From assembly GCF_032250955.1 (NCBI RefSeq), contig NZ_JAVVES010000076.1, positions 1-11,622 on the forward strand: a stretch of DNA of 11,622 nt, written 5' to 3'. The position numbers were made by a program, and so were the translations under genes. The notes under the pieces are model-generated. The model saw only the letters and a program-made list of their open reading frames with translations. It was not told the origin of the DNA and ran no database searches. Positions within the stretch are counted from its first letter, which is position 1. Each line of letters opens with the position of its first letter. Positions 1 through 6,051 of the stretch are shown one piece after another. This DNA is from Sulfuriflexus sp032250955. Lineage in GTDB: Bacteria; Pseudomonadota; Gammaproteobacteria; AKS1.

Positions 1-70
1 CCAATTTCCAGAAAACTATCTCTATTGCTCCAAATTCGCTATATTTTTACCCACTAATTTTTCCGAAGAG

Positions 71-89
71 CCAATAATTTATATATTGG
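71..89. repeat. Short inverted repeat upstream of the retropepsin-like gene
   Basis: Perfect 6-base arms CCAATA (71-76) and TATTGG (84-89) are separated by 7 AT-rich bases. The right arm overlaps the -35 element of the candidate promoter at 86-114, so it could be an operator. The region is AT-rich, where such arms arise by chance, so the regulatory reading is only an inference. Confidence 0.3.
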
Positions 90-114
90 TGGTTTTGGCA
101 GGTGGCGCGATAAT
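86..114 (+). promoter_or_regulatory. Candidate sigma70 promoter for the retropepsin-like gene
   Basis: TTGGTG (86-91) and GATAAT (109-114) are separated by exactly 17 bases. Transcription would start near 121, giving a leader of about 35 bases to the ATG at 156. The call rests only on similarity to TTGACA/TATAAT and on spacing. Confidence 0.4.
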
Positions 115-155
115 CGGCCGGAGAATGCTGCCGAAAGGCTTCATCGGAGACAGAT

Positions 156-668
156 ATGACAGTAACCTGGACAAAAAAAAGCACCTTGGCAGCCACGCTG
201 GTCGCGATGATGATACTGATTTTTTCCTCCTCCGGTGCATTTGCGAAGCAGCTCATTGGCTGGCTGGAAAAAGTCACACTTGTCGATCCGGGTATGGTGT
301 TACATGCAAAGATCGATACTGGTGCTGATCACTCGTCATTAAATACAAGCGATTATAAAATTATAAATATTGACGGTGTGAAATGGATTCAATTTAGTGT
401 GCAAAACAGGGACGGCGATACGGCCGTTTTGAAAACGCCTTTGCTCAGATTTTCAAAAATAAAGCGTAAAAATACGCCTTCCCAAAAACGTCCAGTGACG
501 AACCTGGGGATTTGTATTGGAAGTATATATAAGGTTGTTGAAGTCAACCTGGTCGACAGAAGTAATTATAAATATCAGATGTTGATTGGTAGAAGTTTTC
601 TTAATGGCAATTTAGTTGTGGATTCTTCCCTTGAATATACTATTAGCCCATCATGCAAACCCGAATAA
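156..668 (+). CDS. Secreted retropepsin-like aspartic protease (RimB / 'ATP-dependent zinc protease' family)
   Basis: A 170-residue protein with an N-terminal signal peptide: basic MTVTWTKK, a hydrophobic core at about 9-24, and a likely cut after GAFA (residue 30). The mature part matches the small single-domain family annotated as putative ATP-dependent zinc protease, related to RimB, which has a retroviral-protease-like fold. Visible landmarks are the active-site AKIDTGAD (about 51-58), the basic stretch ending in RPV (112-114), and MLIGRSFLNG followed by VVD (about 142-156). These are the usual conserved blocks, in order. The length is normal for the family. Start choice: ATG at 156 has GGAG six bases upstream and gives a complete signal peptide. 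Export suggests a job on periplasmic or envelope peptides rather than the cytoplasmic RimK-linked role; that is inference. Members with and without signal peptides both exist. The substrate is unknown and no rimK gene lies nearby. Confidence 0.8.
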   Translation: MTVTWTKKSTLAATLVAMMILIFSSSGAFAKQLIGWLEKVTLVDPGMVLHAKIDTGADHSSLNTSDYKIINIDGVKWIQFSVQNRDGDTAVLKTPLLRFSKIKRKNTPSQKRPVTNLGICIGSIYKVVEVNLVDRSNYKYQMLIGRSFLNGNLVVDSSLEYTISPSCKPE

Positions 669-761
669 AGCATCCTTGAAACTTTCTGGCATGTCTATAA
701 CATAGGCTCTTTGGAGAACAGAATTGGCGCTGTGCATACCTTTATTGATTTATAAAATCCG

Positions 762-1574
762 ATGATTAATTTTTTTAGCAGAAGCCCCGTACTTGATTCC
801 GCCGCATCACAATGGCTGTTTGACGCCTTTTCCTGGGCATTACGCAATTTTGATGCGCAGCTGTTTTATAACCACACCACCTTGGTACTGCCAACCAATG
901 ACTGCTTCCCGGGCATGGCTGATAGCCCCGATACCATGGCTAACCTGATTCTTGAACAGGTAAAAAACTATGTCGGCGTTAGCCATTGGCCAACACGGCT
1001 GGTTGCCGAGGGTGCGCTGGTACCGGCCGAGGCGGTACAGTATGAAATCTGGGGTGCGCTGCGCGACCCCTACGGCGTTGCCGATGAGAGTATTGGCGAA
1101 GAAGGGCGTTTACCCATCCTCTATAACCCACAACAGATAACGAATCCGGAGGGACTGATTGCGGTTTTTTCGCATACCCTTGCGCATCACCTGGGACAAA
1201 TGGCAGACGAAGCACCTCCCGGCGGCGCGGAGCATTGGCCGCATGTGACCGAACTATTGGCCATCTACACCGGCTTTGGCGTCATGTTTGCCAACAGCGC
1301 CTTTACCTTCCGCGGTGGCTGCGGCAGTTGTTACAACCCGGCGGCAAACCGCGATGCCTGGCTCTCTGAACGCGAGGCGACTTATGCGCTGGCGATCTTT
1401 GCCGTTCTGAAGGCAATACCGGTCTCGGCTGTCACCAGGTACCTGAAAGGGCATTTGCGCGGCGTTTTCAAGCAGGCGATGAAGGAAATCAATGCCCGCC
1501 CCGAAGACTTGCAACAGTTGCGTCACAACGCTTCCGGGACCCATTCGCTCTCCAGCCAGGGAAGCCCTGCATGA
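762..1574 (+). CDS. Uncharacterised protein with degenerate zinc-peptidase-like motif
   Basis: A 270-residue soluble protein with no signal peptide or membrane segment. I cannot assign a function. The central part resembles uncharacterised proteins that pair an HExxH-type helix with a second helix of the form TDLL..GFG...ANSAF, followed by a region rich in YALA. Here the first helix reads SHTLAHHLGQ (about 137-146), giving HTLAH in place of HExxH. The second reads TELLAIYTGFGVMFANSAF (about 163-181), then GGCGSC (185-190) and SEREATYALAIFAVL (about 202-216). The catalytic Glu position holds Thr, so if this is a metallopeptidase fold it may bind metal without cleaving. The family comparison is from memory. 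No Shine-Dalgarno is visible before ATG 762, but no better start exists. The C-terminal 20 residues are low in structure and rich in Ser and Gly. It stands alone: 93 bases separate it from the gene before and 147 from cysC. Confidence 0.7.
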   Translation: MINFFSRSPVLDSAASQWLFDAFSWALRNFDAQLFYNHTTLVLPTNDCFPGMADSPDTMANLILEQVKNYVGVSHWPTRLVAEGALVPAEAVQYEIWGALRDPYGVADESIGEEGRLPILYNPQQITNPEGLIAVFSHTLAHHLGQMADEAPPGGAEHWPHVTELLAIYTGFGVMFANSAFTFRGGCGSCYNPAANRDAWLSEREATYALAIFAVLKAIPVSAVTRYLKGHLRGVFKQAMKEINARPEDLQQLRHNASGTHSLSSQGSPA

Positions 1575-1721
1575 TCTCATGCCTGCTCATTCCCTGCCAG
1601 GTGGGAAGCTGGCCACAGAGCATGTCTTTGGACAGCCGGATGACGATGACCTAAAATGGCATGATAAACATAATAGATATTTACTGGGGACCGGTAACGT
1701 CAATGACGCTATAGTCTTCCT

Positions 1722-2366
1722 ATGAACGGTAAAAACAAATCAATGAGCAAGATAAGCAACAATGCCGTCTGGCACAACGCTACCGTTACCCGCGAACGTC
1801 GTGAACAACTGAATGGTCATAAAAGTGCCATTCTCTGGTTCACCGGTTTATCGGGTTCGGGCAAATCCACGCTCGCGCACAGCATAGAAGAACGCCTTCA
1901 CCAAATGGGCTGCAAGACCTTTGTCTTCGATGGTGATAATGTCCGTCATGGTCTATGTGGTGATCTCGGGTTTAGCGATAACGACCGCAAAGAAAACCTG
2001 CGGCGCATCGGCGAGATGGTGAAGCTGTTTCTTGAAGCCGGCACCATCTCACTCACCGCCTTTATTTCGCCCTTTAAAGAAGACCTCGCCAGAATCCGCG
2101 CAATGGTACCGGCAGACGACTTTGTGGAAATATATTGCCGCTGCCCGATCAGTGTATGTGAAGCGCGTGACGTAAAAGGCCTGTATAAAAAAGCCAGGGC
2201 AGGCGAGATACCCCATTTTACCGGCATCAGCTCCCCTTATGAAGAACCTGAAAACGCCGATCTCGTGGTCGACACCGACGGGTCTGTTGGCCTTGACGAA
2301 ACCGTTGCAAAGATACTTGCAGTGCTACGGGAAAGAGATATCCTGAAAATCGAGCCGGGTGAATAA
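1722..2366 (+). CDS. cysC: Adenylylsulfate kinase (APS kinase)
   Basis: Phosphorylates adenosine 5'-phosphosulfate with ATP to give PAPS, the second activation step of assimilatory sulfate reduction and the sulfate donor for sulfotransferases; cytoplasmic. The 214-residue protein has a Walker A loop GLSGSGKS (42-49), DGDNVRHGL (70-78), DLGFSDNDRKEN (81-92), FISPF with the conserved serine (114-118), and the lid segment KGLYKKARAGEIPHFTGIS (about 152-170). These are all standard for CysC, and the length is typical (about 200). No ATP-sulfurylase domain is fused. Start: ATG 1722 is used; ATG 1743 (MSKISNN) is an equally plausible start, since neither has a strong ribosome site. Neither cysD/cysN/sat nor cysH is in the window, so the rest of the pathway must be elsewhere. 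rluA follows after 40 bases and may be co-transcribed. Confidence 0.95.
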   Translation: MNGKNKSMSKISNNAVWHNATVTRERREQLNGHKSAILWFTGLSGSGKSTLAHSIEERLHQMGCKTFVFDGDNVRHGLCGDLGFSDNDRKENLRRIGEMVKLFLEAGTISLTAFISPFKEDLARIRAMVPADDFVEIYCRCPISVCEARDVKGLYKKARAGEIPHFTGISSPYEEPENADLVVDTDGSVGLDETVAKILAVLRERDILKIEPGE

Positions 2367-2376
2367 ATTCCACTTT

Positions 2377-2396
2377 GCCTGGCTGGCCGGCCAGGC
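2377..2396. repeat. GC-rich inverted repeat between cysC and rluA
   Basis: Arms GCCTGGC (2377-2383) and GCCAGGC (2390-2396) flank a 6-base loop. The same stretch holds a perfect 12-base palindrome CTGGCCGGCCAG (2383-2394). The transcript could fold into a stable hairpin just after the cysC stop. No T-run follows, so a Rho-independent terminator is not supported. It could instead stabilise the cysC 3' end or attenuate reading into rluA. Confidence 0.4.
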
Positions 2397-2406
2397 TGGA
2401 TAGTAG

Positions 2407-3075
2407 ATGTGCCTTTTCATGTTGCCATATAATCCCCCTCCGCATAACAGGCTGGATATTCTCTATCAGGATGCGTTCTTGCTGGTGATAAACAAGCCTG
2501 CCGGCGTGCTTTCCGTGCCGGGCAGGGGGCCTGACAAGCAGGATTGTATGATTTCCCGTGTCCAGGCGAGCTATCCGGATGCGCTCATCGTTCATCGCCT
2601 GGATATGGCGACCTCCGGGATACTTGTTCTGGCGCTCGATGCGGACACGCACCGGCAACTGAGCCGCCAGTTTCAGCAACGCGAGGTGAGCAAGCAATAC
2701 ATCGCAGTCGTGACCGGCAGGCCTACCCCCACGGCGGGCTTGATCGACAAACCCATGATTTGTGACTGGCCGAACCGGCCGCGGCAGATAATCGACTACG
2801 AGCAGGGTAAGCCGGCACAAACCCGCTATGAAACCCTCGAATATATGCCTGCCAGTGATACCAGCCGGGTCCTGCTCAGCCCGGTCACCGGCCGCACCCA
2901 CCAGCTGCGCCTGCACATGCAGTCGATCGGGCATGCCATACTCGGTGACGGGCTGTATGCGAGCCCGGCGGTGATCGCGGCTGCCGAACGCTTGCTCCTG
3001 CATGCGTCCAGCCTGTCATTCCCGCATCCGGCTAACGGGGCCAGGATTGTTATCGAATCCGCCGTACCATTCTAA
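2407..3075 (+). CDS. rluA: Dual-specificity 23S rRNA / tRNA pseudouridine synthase RluA
   Basis: Converts uridine to pseudouridine at 23S rRNA U746 and U32 of some tRNAs (known role of E. coli RluA); cytoplasmic. The 222-residue protein is full length (E. coli about 219) and has no S4 RNA-binding domain, as expected for RluA rather than RluC or RluD. Visible blocks are ILYQDAFLLVINKPAGVLSVPGR (about 18-40), the catalytic HRLDMATSGILVLA (63-76, Asp66), ICDWPNRPRQ (mid-protein, an RluA-specific block), and VTGRTHQLRLHMQSIGHAILGD. Two starts are possible, ATG 2407 or ATG 2419 (MLPYNPP); GGAT lies about 9 bases before the first. It sits 40 bases after cysC, with the GC-rich inverted repeat between them. 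Confidence 0.93.
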   Translation: MCLFMLPYNPPPHNRLDILYQDAFLLVINKPAGVLSVPGRGPDKQDCMISRVQASYPDALIVHRLDMATSGILVLALDADTHRQLSRQFQQREVSKQYIAVVTGRPTPTAGLIDKPMICDWPNRPRQIIDYEQGKPAQTRYETLEYMPASDTSRVLLSPVTGRTHQLRLHMQSIGHAILGDGLYASPAVIAAAERLLLHASSLSFPHPANGARIVIESAVPF

Positions 3076-3127
3076 TCAGCTGTTATAACTTGACGGTGAC
3101 GGGATTGCATTGCGGCAAAAACACATA

Positions 3128-3280
3128 ATGACAGCACTTGCCATGATCGAGCATTTTCTTACCCGGCAGGGGGAAAGGGGCTGGATTCGGGATGCAAAAC
3201 TCGCCAGTTTCCGACCTTGGCGAGGATTGCAATATCATAAAGAACAGGATATTGTAGGCAAAAGCTCAGAGGTTGAATAA
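3128..3280 (+). CDS. Possible 50-residue ORF abutting the LexA-like gene
   Basis: An open frame of 50 codons starting MTALAMIEHF and ending KSSEVE. Its TAA (3278-3280) is immediately followed by the ATG of the LexA-like gene at 3281. It is in the same frame as that gene, so only one stop codon separates the two. The frame is open back to about 3089, and a TTG at 3110 is an alternative start. No clear Shine-Dalgarno precedes it. I do not recognise the sequence, and it does not look like the LexA winged-helix domain. It could be a leader peptide, a small gene translationally coupled to the next, or chance. Confidence 0.25.
   Translation: MTALAMIEHFLTRQGERGWIRDAKLASFRPWRGLQYHKEQDIVGKSSEVE
3200..3224. 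repeat. Inverted repeat upstream of the LexA-like gene
   Basis: Perfect 7-base arms CTCGCCA (3200-3206) and TGGCGAG (3218-3224) are separated by 11 bases, a total span of 25 bases with two-fold symmetry. It ends two bases before the candidate -35 at 3227. It may be an operator, or an RNA hairpin if transcription starts further upstream. It is not an SOS box of the CTGT-N8-ACAG type, and no T-run follows that would make it a terminator. Confidence 0.4.
3227..3255 (+). promoter_or_regulatory. Weak candidate promoter for the LexA-like gene
   Basis: TTGCAA (3227-3232) and TATTGT (3250-3255) are separated by 17 bases. Each hexamer matches four of six consensus positions. Transcription would start near 3262, about 19 bases before the ATG, and the leader would carry the GAGG ribosome site. 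If this promoter is the real one, the short ORF at 3128 would not be translated from the same message. Confidence 0.3.
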
Positions 3281-3751
3281 ATGTCTAACGTTAACTATTT
3301 GATTCCAAAGAACAATCGCCCGGTGTGGGTGCCTGATCTAGAGGCGCTGGATATCTCGCCCGAATCGATGACCGAGATCCCGGTACTGGGCTGGGTTGCT
3401 GCCGGGCAGCCGGTTGACCTGAGCGAAGACCAGGAACACCTGAGCGTGCCGACCAACATGGTCCGCAAGAACAGCTATGCCTTGCGCGTACGCGGACATT
3501 CCATGATCGATGACAATATTCAGGATGGCGATGTGATTGTTGTCGAGAAACGTGAGACCGCGGCCAATGGTGAGTCTGTCATTGCCATGATCAACGGCGA
3601 AACCGTTACCCTGAAGAAGTTTTACGTTGAAAAGGACGGTATCCGCCTGCAGCCGGCTAACCCGGCAATGGCAGCCATCTGGTTGCGTAACGAGGAAGTC
3701 CAGATCCTCGGCATCGTTACCGGTGTTATCCGCCAGATGGATACCATCTAG
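3281..3751 (+). CDS. Stand-alone S24 (LexA/UmuD-type) autoprotease
   Basis: A 156-residue protein matching only the C-terminal self-cleaving domain of LexA/UmuD. The cleavage region reads VLGWVAAGQPVDL (35-47), with the Ala41-Gly42 bond as in LexA (UmuD uses Cys-Gly). The catalytic serine lies in GHSMIDD (Ser74), with QDGDVIVV following. The catalytic lysine is in ETVTLKKF (Lys112), 38 residues after the serine against 37 in E. coli LexA and UmuD. The final block is ILGIVTGVIRQM. Only about 35 residues precede the cleavage site, too few for the roughly 70-residue winged-helix DNA-binding domain of LexA. It therefore looks UmuD-like in build but LexA-like in cleavage site. Family knowledge: such domains cleave themselves when RecA filaments form. 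No umuC/dinB polymerase follows; the next gene is convergent. GAGG lies about 9 bases before ATG 3281. No recognisable SOS box was found. A role as a damage-response protein or truncated repressor is inference. Confidence 0.85.
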   Translation: MSNVNYLIPKNNRPVWVPDLEALDISPESMTEIPVLGWVAAGQPVDLSEDQEHLSVPTNMVRKNSYALRVRGHSMIDDNIQDGDVIVVEKRETAANGESVIAMINGETVTLKKFYVEKDGIRLQPANPAMAAIWLRNEEVQILGIVTGVIRQMDTI

Positions 3752-3773
3752 TTAGTCCTTCGTCCGGTCATTT

Positions 3774-4508
3774 CTAGTCTACGAACGGACCATGTTGCCT
3801 GATGGGTTCATTATGTGGCTGACCAAAGCACAACATAAAGCGCGATTTTTGTTGCGCAACAATTTCTAAAACACCGATATCTTCCATAAAGATGGCTGTG
3901 CCGGCACCAAGCGCATTCCCGGCCAGAGTGATTTTGCCCGCCACCACGTAAACCAGGCCACGAAAGCCTCTGTTTATTACTTCACTGAATTCTGCACCGG
4001 CATCAAGCCGGACATCAGCATAACGCACAGGGGTTCGCAGCTGAACCGGGGAGTCCGCGCCGACGATATTCCGCACCACGGCCTTGCCGATTTTGTGCTC
4101 GGGCATATCCGGCGCATCAACCTGTTGATAGTCGGGTTCGATTTCTTTCAGGCCTTGCGGCAGGTTGACCCAGAGCTGAATGCCACTGCTCTTGCCGTCT
4201 TTGCCGGGCATTTCTGAATGTACAATGCCGCGGCCGGCAGTAAATCGCTGCACACCACCTGCGGCAACCGTGGACTGGTTGCCAAGGTTATCGGTGTGCT
4301 GCATGCTGCCATCGAACATATAGGTAATCGCCTCGAAGCCCCGATGCGGGTGATCCGGAAAACCCGTGCCTGCGCCAATACTGAAATGATCCCACAGCAC
4401 AAACGGATCAAAGTTCATGAACCGCGGCACAGGCATGAGGCGCCGGACGGTAACACCCGCGCCCTCCATGGTTTCCGTGGCTTCACGTAGCGCATGGATA
4501 TGCGGCAT
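3774..4508 (-). CDS. Pirin family protein (cupin; possible quercetinase-like dioxygenase)
   Basis: A 244-residue bicupin-type pirin. The metal ligands of the N-terminal cupin are all present: His53 and His55 in FPDHPHRGFE, and His97 and Glu99 in GRGIVHSEMP, matching His56/His58/His101/Glu103 of human pirin. The C-terminal cupin (about 150-235) lacks metal ligands, as usual. Family knowledge: bacterial pirins such as E. coli YhhW have quercetin 2,3-dioxygenase activity, and others respond to redox or electrophiles; the true substrate here is unknown. It is the last gene of a minus-strand operon, 11 bases after the yqjG-type gene, with a strong AAGGAG ribosome site before its ATG. It converges on the LexA-like gene with a 22-base gap and no visible terminator. 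In E. coli another pirin-like gene, yhaK, sits by the corresponding regulator, so the operon context supports a role in quinone/aromatic stress. Confidence 0.9.
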   Translation of the reverse strand: MPHIHALREATETMEGAGVTVRRLMPVPRFMNFDPFVLWDHFSIGAGTGFPDHPHRGFEAITYMFDGSMQHTDNLGNQSTVAAGGVQRFTAGRGIVHSEMPGKDGKSSGIQLWVNLPQGLKEIEPDYQQVDAPDMPEHKIGKAVVRNIVGADSPVQLRTPVRYADVRLDAGAEFSEVINRGFRGLVYVVAGKITLAGNALGAGTAIFMEDIGVLEIVAQQKSRFMLCFGQPHNEPIRQHGPFVD

Positions 4509-4519
4509 GTTATTTCTCC

Positions 4520-5503
4520 TTATGAGTCAAAACGGCCACGGTCATGCGCGGCAGTATACTCGAGCAGCGGACCTTTCGGCACGATACCACTCGGATTGAG
4601 GAATTCATGACTGCTATAATAATGCAGCTTGATATGTTGCATGTTAACCGTTGCCGCAATACCCGGTTGTTGATAAAGATCGCGCAGGTAATTTGACAGG
4701 TTAGGGTAATCGGCAATCCGATAAAGATTACATTTGAAATGCCCGACATATACCGGGTCAAAACGCACAAGCGTTGTAAATAGCCGCCAGTCGGCCTCGG
4801 TTATGCACCCACCGACCAGGTAACGTTGTTCACTAAGACGACTTTCCACTTTATTCAGCGCATTAAAGAGCCGATCAAAGGCCTGTGCATAGACTTCTTG
4901 TGTGGTCGCAAAACCGGCCTTGTATACCCCGTTATTAATAGCGTCATATATAAATGCATTTATTGCATTGATATCGTCATGCAATGCAAGTGGATACAGG
5001 TCAACACTGGCCTCGCCCCATTCATCAAAGGCACTATTGAGCATGCGAATGATATCGGCAGATTCATTATTGACGATGGTCTTGCGTTGCTTGTCCCACA
5101 GTACCGGGACGGTGACGATGCCGGAATAGTCGGGATCGGCAAGGGTATAGACCTGGTGCAGGTAATCAAAACCATTCGGCCCATCGACAGTTGCCCCGGG
5201 GTATTCGGCAAACTGCCAGCCCTGTTTGCCCATATAGGGATGCACGACAGAGACAGAAATAACGTCTTCAAGTTTTTTCAGGGTGCGGAAGATAAGCGTA
5301 CGATGCGCCCACGGGCAGGCATAGGAAATATACAGGTGATACCGGCCTGGCTCAGCCTTGAAACCGCCTTCGCCACTGGGCCCCGGGGCACCGTCCACGG
5401 TGACCCAGTTGCGAAACTGTGAGTCCTTACGCACAAATGCACCACCTTCCTGTTCAGACTCGAACCAGTCTTCACGTAAACTACCTTTTATCAGCAGGCT
5501 CAT
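4520..5503 (-). CDS. yqjG: Glutathionyl-hydroquinone reductase (Xi-class GST)
   Basis: Reduces glutathionyl-hydroquinones to free hydroquinones using glutathione; cytoplasmic dimer. The 327-residue protein is full length for the YqjG/PcpF/ECM4 family. The signature active site SYACPWAHRTL (60-70) carries the catalytic Cys63, the same number as in E. coli YqjG. Also present are VPVLWDKQ (132-139), the glutathione gamma-glutamyl-binding NNESADI (145-151), the helical domain NNGVYKAGFATTQEVY (about 190-205), and the C-terminal HYYSSHEFLNPSGIVPKGP (about 294-312) typical of this class. GAGGAG lies 6 bases before its ATG. It is the middle gene of DoxX-yqjG-pirin, 45 bases after the DoxX gene and 11 bases before pirin. 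The trio suggests clearance of quinones and aromatic electrophiles, as known for the E. coli yqjF-yqjG operon under YhaJ control. Confidence 0.95.
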   Translation of the reverse strand: MSLLIKGSLREDWFESEQEGGAFVRKDSQFRNWVTVDGAPGPSGEGGFKAEPGRYHLYISYACPWAHRTLIFRTLKKLEDVISVSVVHPYMGKQGWQFAEYPGATVDGPNGFDYLHQVYTLADPDYSGIVTVPVLWDKQRKTIVNNESADIIRMLNSAFDEWGEASVDLYPLALHDDINAINAFIYDAINNGVYKAGFATTQEVYAQAFDRLFNALNKVESRLSEQRYLVGGCITEADWRLFTTLVRFDPVYVGHFKCNLYRIADYPNLSNYLRDLYQQPGIAATVNMQHIKLHYYSSHEFLNPSGIVPKGPLLEYTAAHDRGRFDS

Positions 5504-5548
5504 TATTTCTCCTCGGTCCTGTTACTGAAGTCAGTGCGGCCACAGCCT

Positions 5549-5929
5549 TTAACCATTTGCCCGATTGTCGATGCTGATGGTGCCCTGCATGCCGTGCGCG
5601 GTGAGCAGCAGCAGGCCGCCGGCGATGGCGAGATTTTTCATCAACATGATCATGGCCGTCTGGTCGGAAAAATCAGCATGAAAGATGAGTGCCGACAGAA
5701 CAGTGAAGCCGGCGAGCGCCAGTGAAACAACGCGTGTCTGCCAGCCGGCGATGAGGGCCAGCGCGCCGCCGATCTCGAGTGCGATGACCAACGGCAGCAG
5801 GCCACCCGACACGCCCATGGCCTCCATATAACCCTGGGTAGCGGCATAGCCGCCAATCTTGTTGATTCCGGCTATCAGGAATATCTGTGCGATAAGTATC
5901 CGTCCTGCCAGGCTTATGAATTTGTGCAT
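5549..5929 (-). CDS. DoxX family inner-membrane protein (YqjF-like)
   Basis: A 126-residue protein with four predicted membrane helices (about 7-25, 45-64, 69-88, 95-113) and the DoxX hallmark near the N terminus: GRILIAQIFLIAGINKIGGY (about 9-28). The second hydrophobic block, PLVIALEIGGALALIAGW, contains the conserved E-x-GG pattern. The length is typical (125-140). The biochemical role of DoxX proteins is poorly defined; several are linked to quinone or thiosulfate metabolism and redox stress. The E. coli member YqjF precedes yqjG and is induced by nitroaromatic breakdown products. Here the gene likewise heads the operon. GAGGA lies 8 bases before its ATG. It is divergent from the LysR gene, with a 122-base promoter region between them. 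Confidence 0.88.
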   Translation of the reverse strand: MHKFISLAGRILIAQIFLIAGINKIGGYAATQGYMEAMGVSGGLLPLVIALEIGGALALIAGWQTRVVSLALAGFTVLSALIFHADFSDQTAMIMLMKNLAIAGGLLLLTAHGMQGTISIDNRANG

Positions 5930-5980
5930 GTTTTTGTCCTCGGTAATGAACTGGTTTTATGTGGTTACGGCCTGAAATAT

Positions 5981-6009
5981 ACATTGCCCCTATAAATAAA
6001 AAAGCGCAA
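5981..6009 (-). promoter_or_regulatory. Weak candidate promoter for the DoxX-yqjG-pirin operon
   Basis: On the minus strand TTGCGC (6009-6004) and CAATGT (5986-5981) are 17 bases apart. The -10 match is poor, as is common for LysR-activated promoters. If used, transcription would start near 5973 and the ATC-N9-GAT site would be centred about 60 bases upstream, the usual place for a LysR activator. The assignment is tentative. Confidence 0.25.
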
Positions 6010-6025
6010 AATCCAGCTCTTAATA

Positions 6026-6040
6026 ATCGAAATATTAGAT
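6026..6040. promoter_or_regulatory. LysR-type binding site (ATC-N9-GAT) in the divergent region
   Basis: ATC (6026-6028), nine bases, then GAT (6038-6040) gives the classic T-N11-A LysR recognition box, embedded in AT-rich flanks. It lies 11 bases before the LysR gene start and about 97 bases before the DoxX gene start. From there a bound regulator could repress its own gene and activate the divergent operon. The motif is seen directly; binding is inferred. Confidence 0.55.
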
Positions 6041-6051
6041 ATATTGTTGCT

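Noticed and set aside
47..277. 76-codon minus-strand ORF at the left edge
   Set aside because: It overlaps the signal peptide region of the retropepsin-like gene and the candidate promoter, with no family resemblance.
1492..1725. 77-codon plus-strand ORF after the uncharacterised gene
   Set aside because: It overlaps the end of the 762-1574 gene in another frame and runs into cysC, with no ribosome site and no recognisable sequence.
2377..2396. Rho-independent terminator after cysC
   Set aside because: The hairpin is good, but the sequence after it (TGGATAGTAG) has no T-run.
2227..3003. 258-codon minus-strand ORF
   Set aside because: It is antisense to the end of cysC and most of rluA, both firmly identified. 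The Arg/His-rich composition is typical of a shadow frame.
3128..3277. Missing DNA-binding domain of LexA upstream of the S24 gene
   Set aside because: The 50-residue frame shows no resemblance to the LexA winged helix and is too short; it is kept only as a possible small ORF.
3076..3280. SOS box upstream of the LexA-like gene
   Set aside because: No CTG-N10-CAG type site could be found; the inverted repeat present has different sequence and spacing.
4826..5422. 198-codon plus-strand ORF
   Set aside because: It lies wholly antisense to the glutathionyl-hydroquinone reductase gene, has no recognisable domain, and the opposite frame is clearly coding.
5959..6051. N-terminal extension of the LysR protein from ATG 5959
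   Set aside because: It would add 31 residues ahead of the helix-turn-helix, atypical for LysR proteins, and would run through the LysR box and promoter region.
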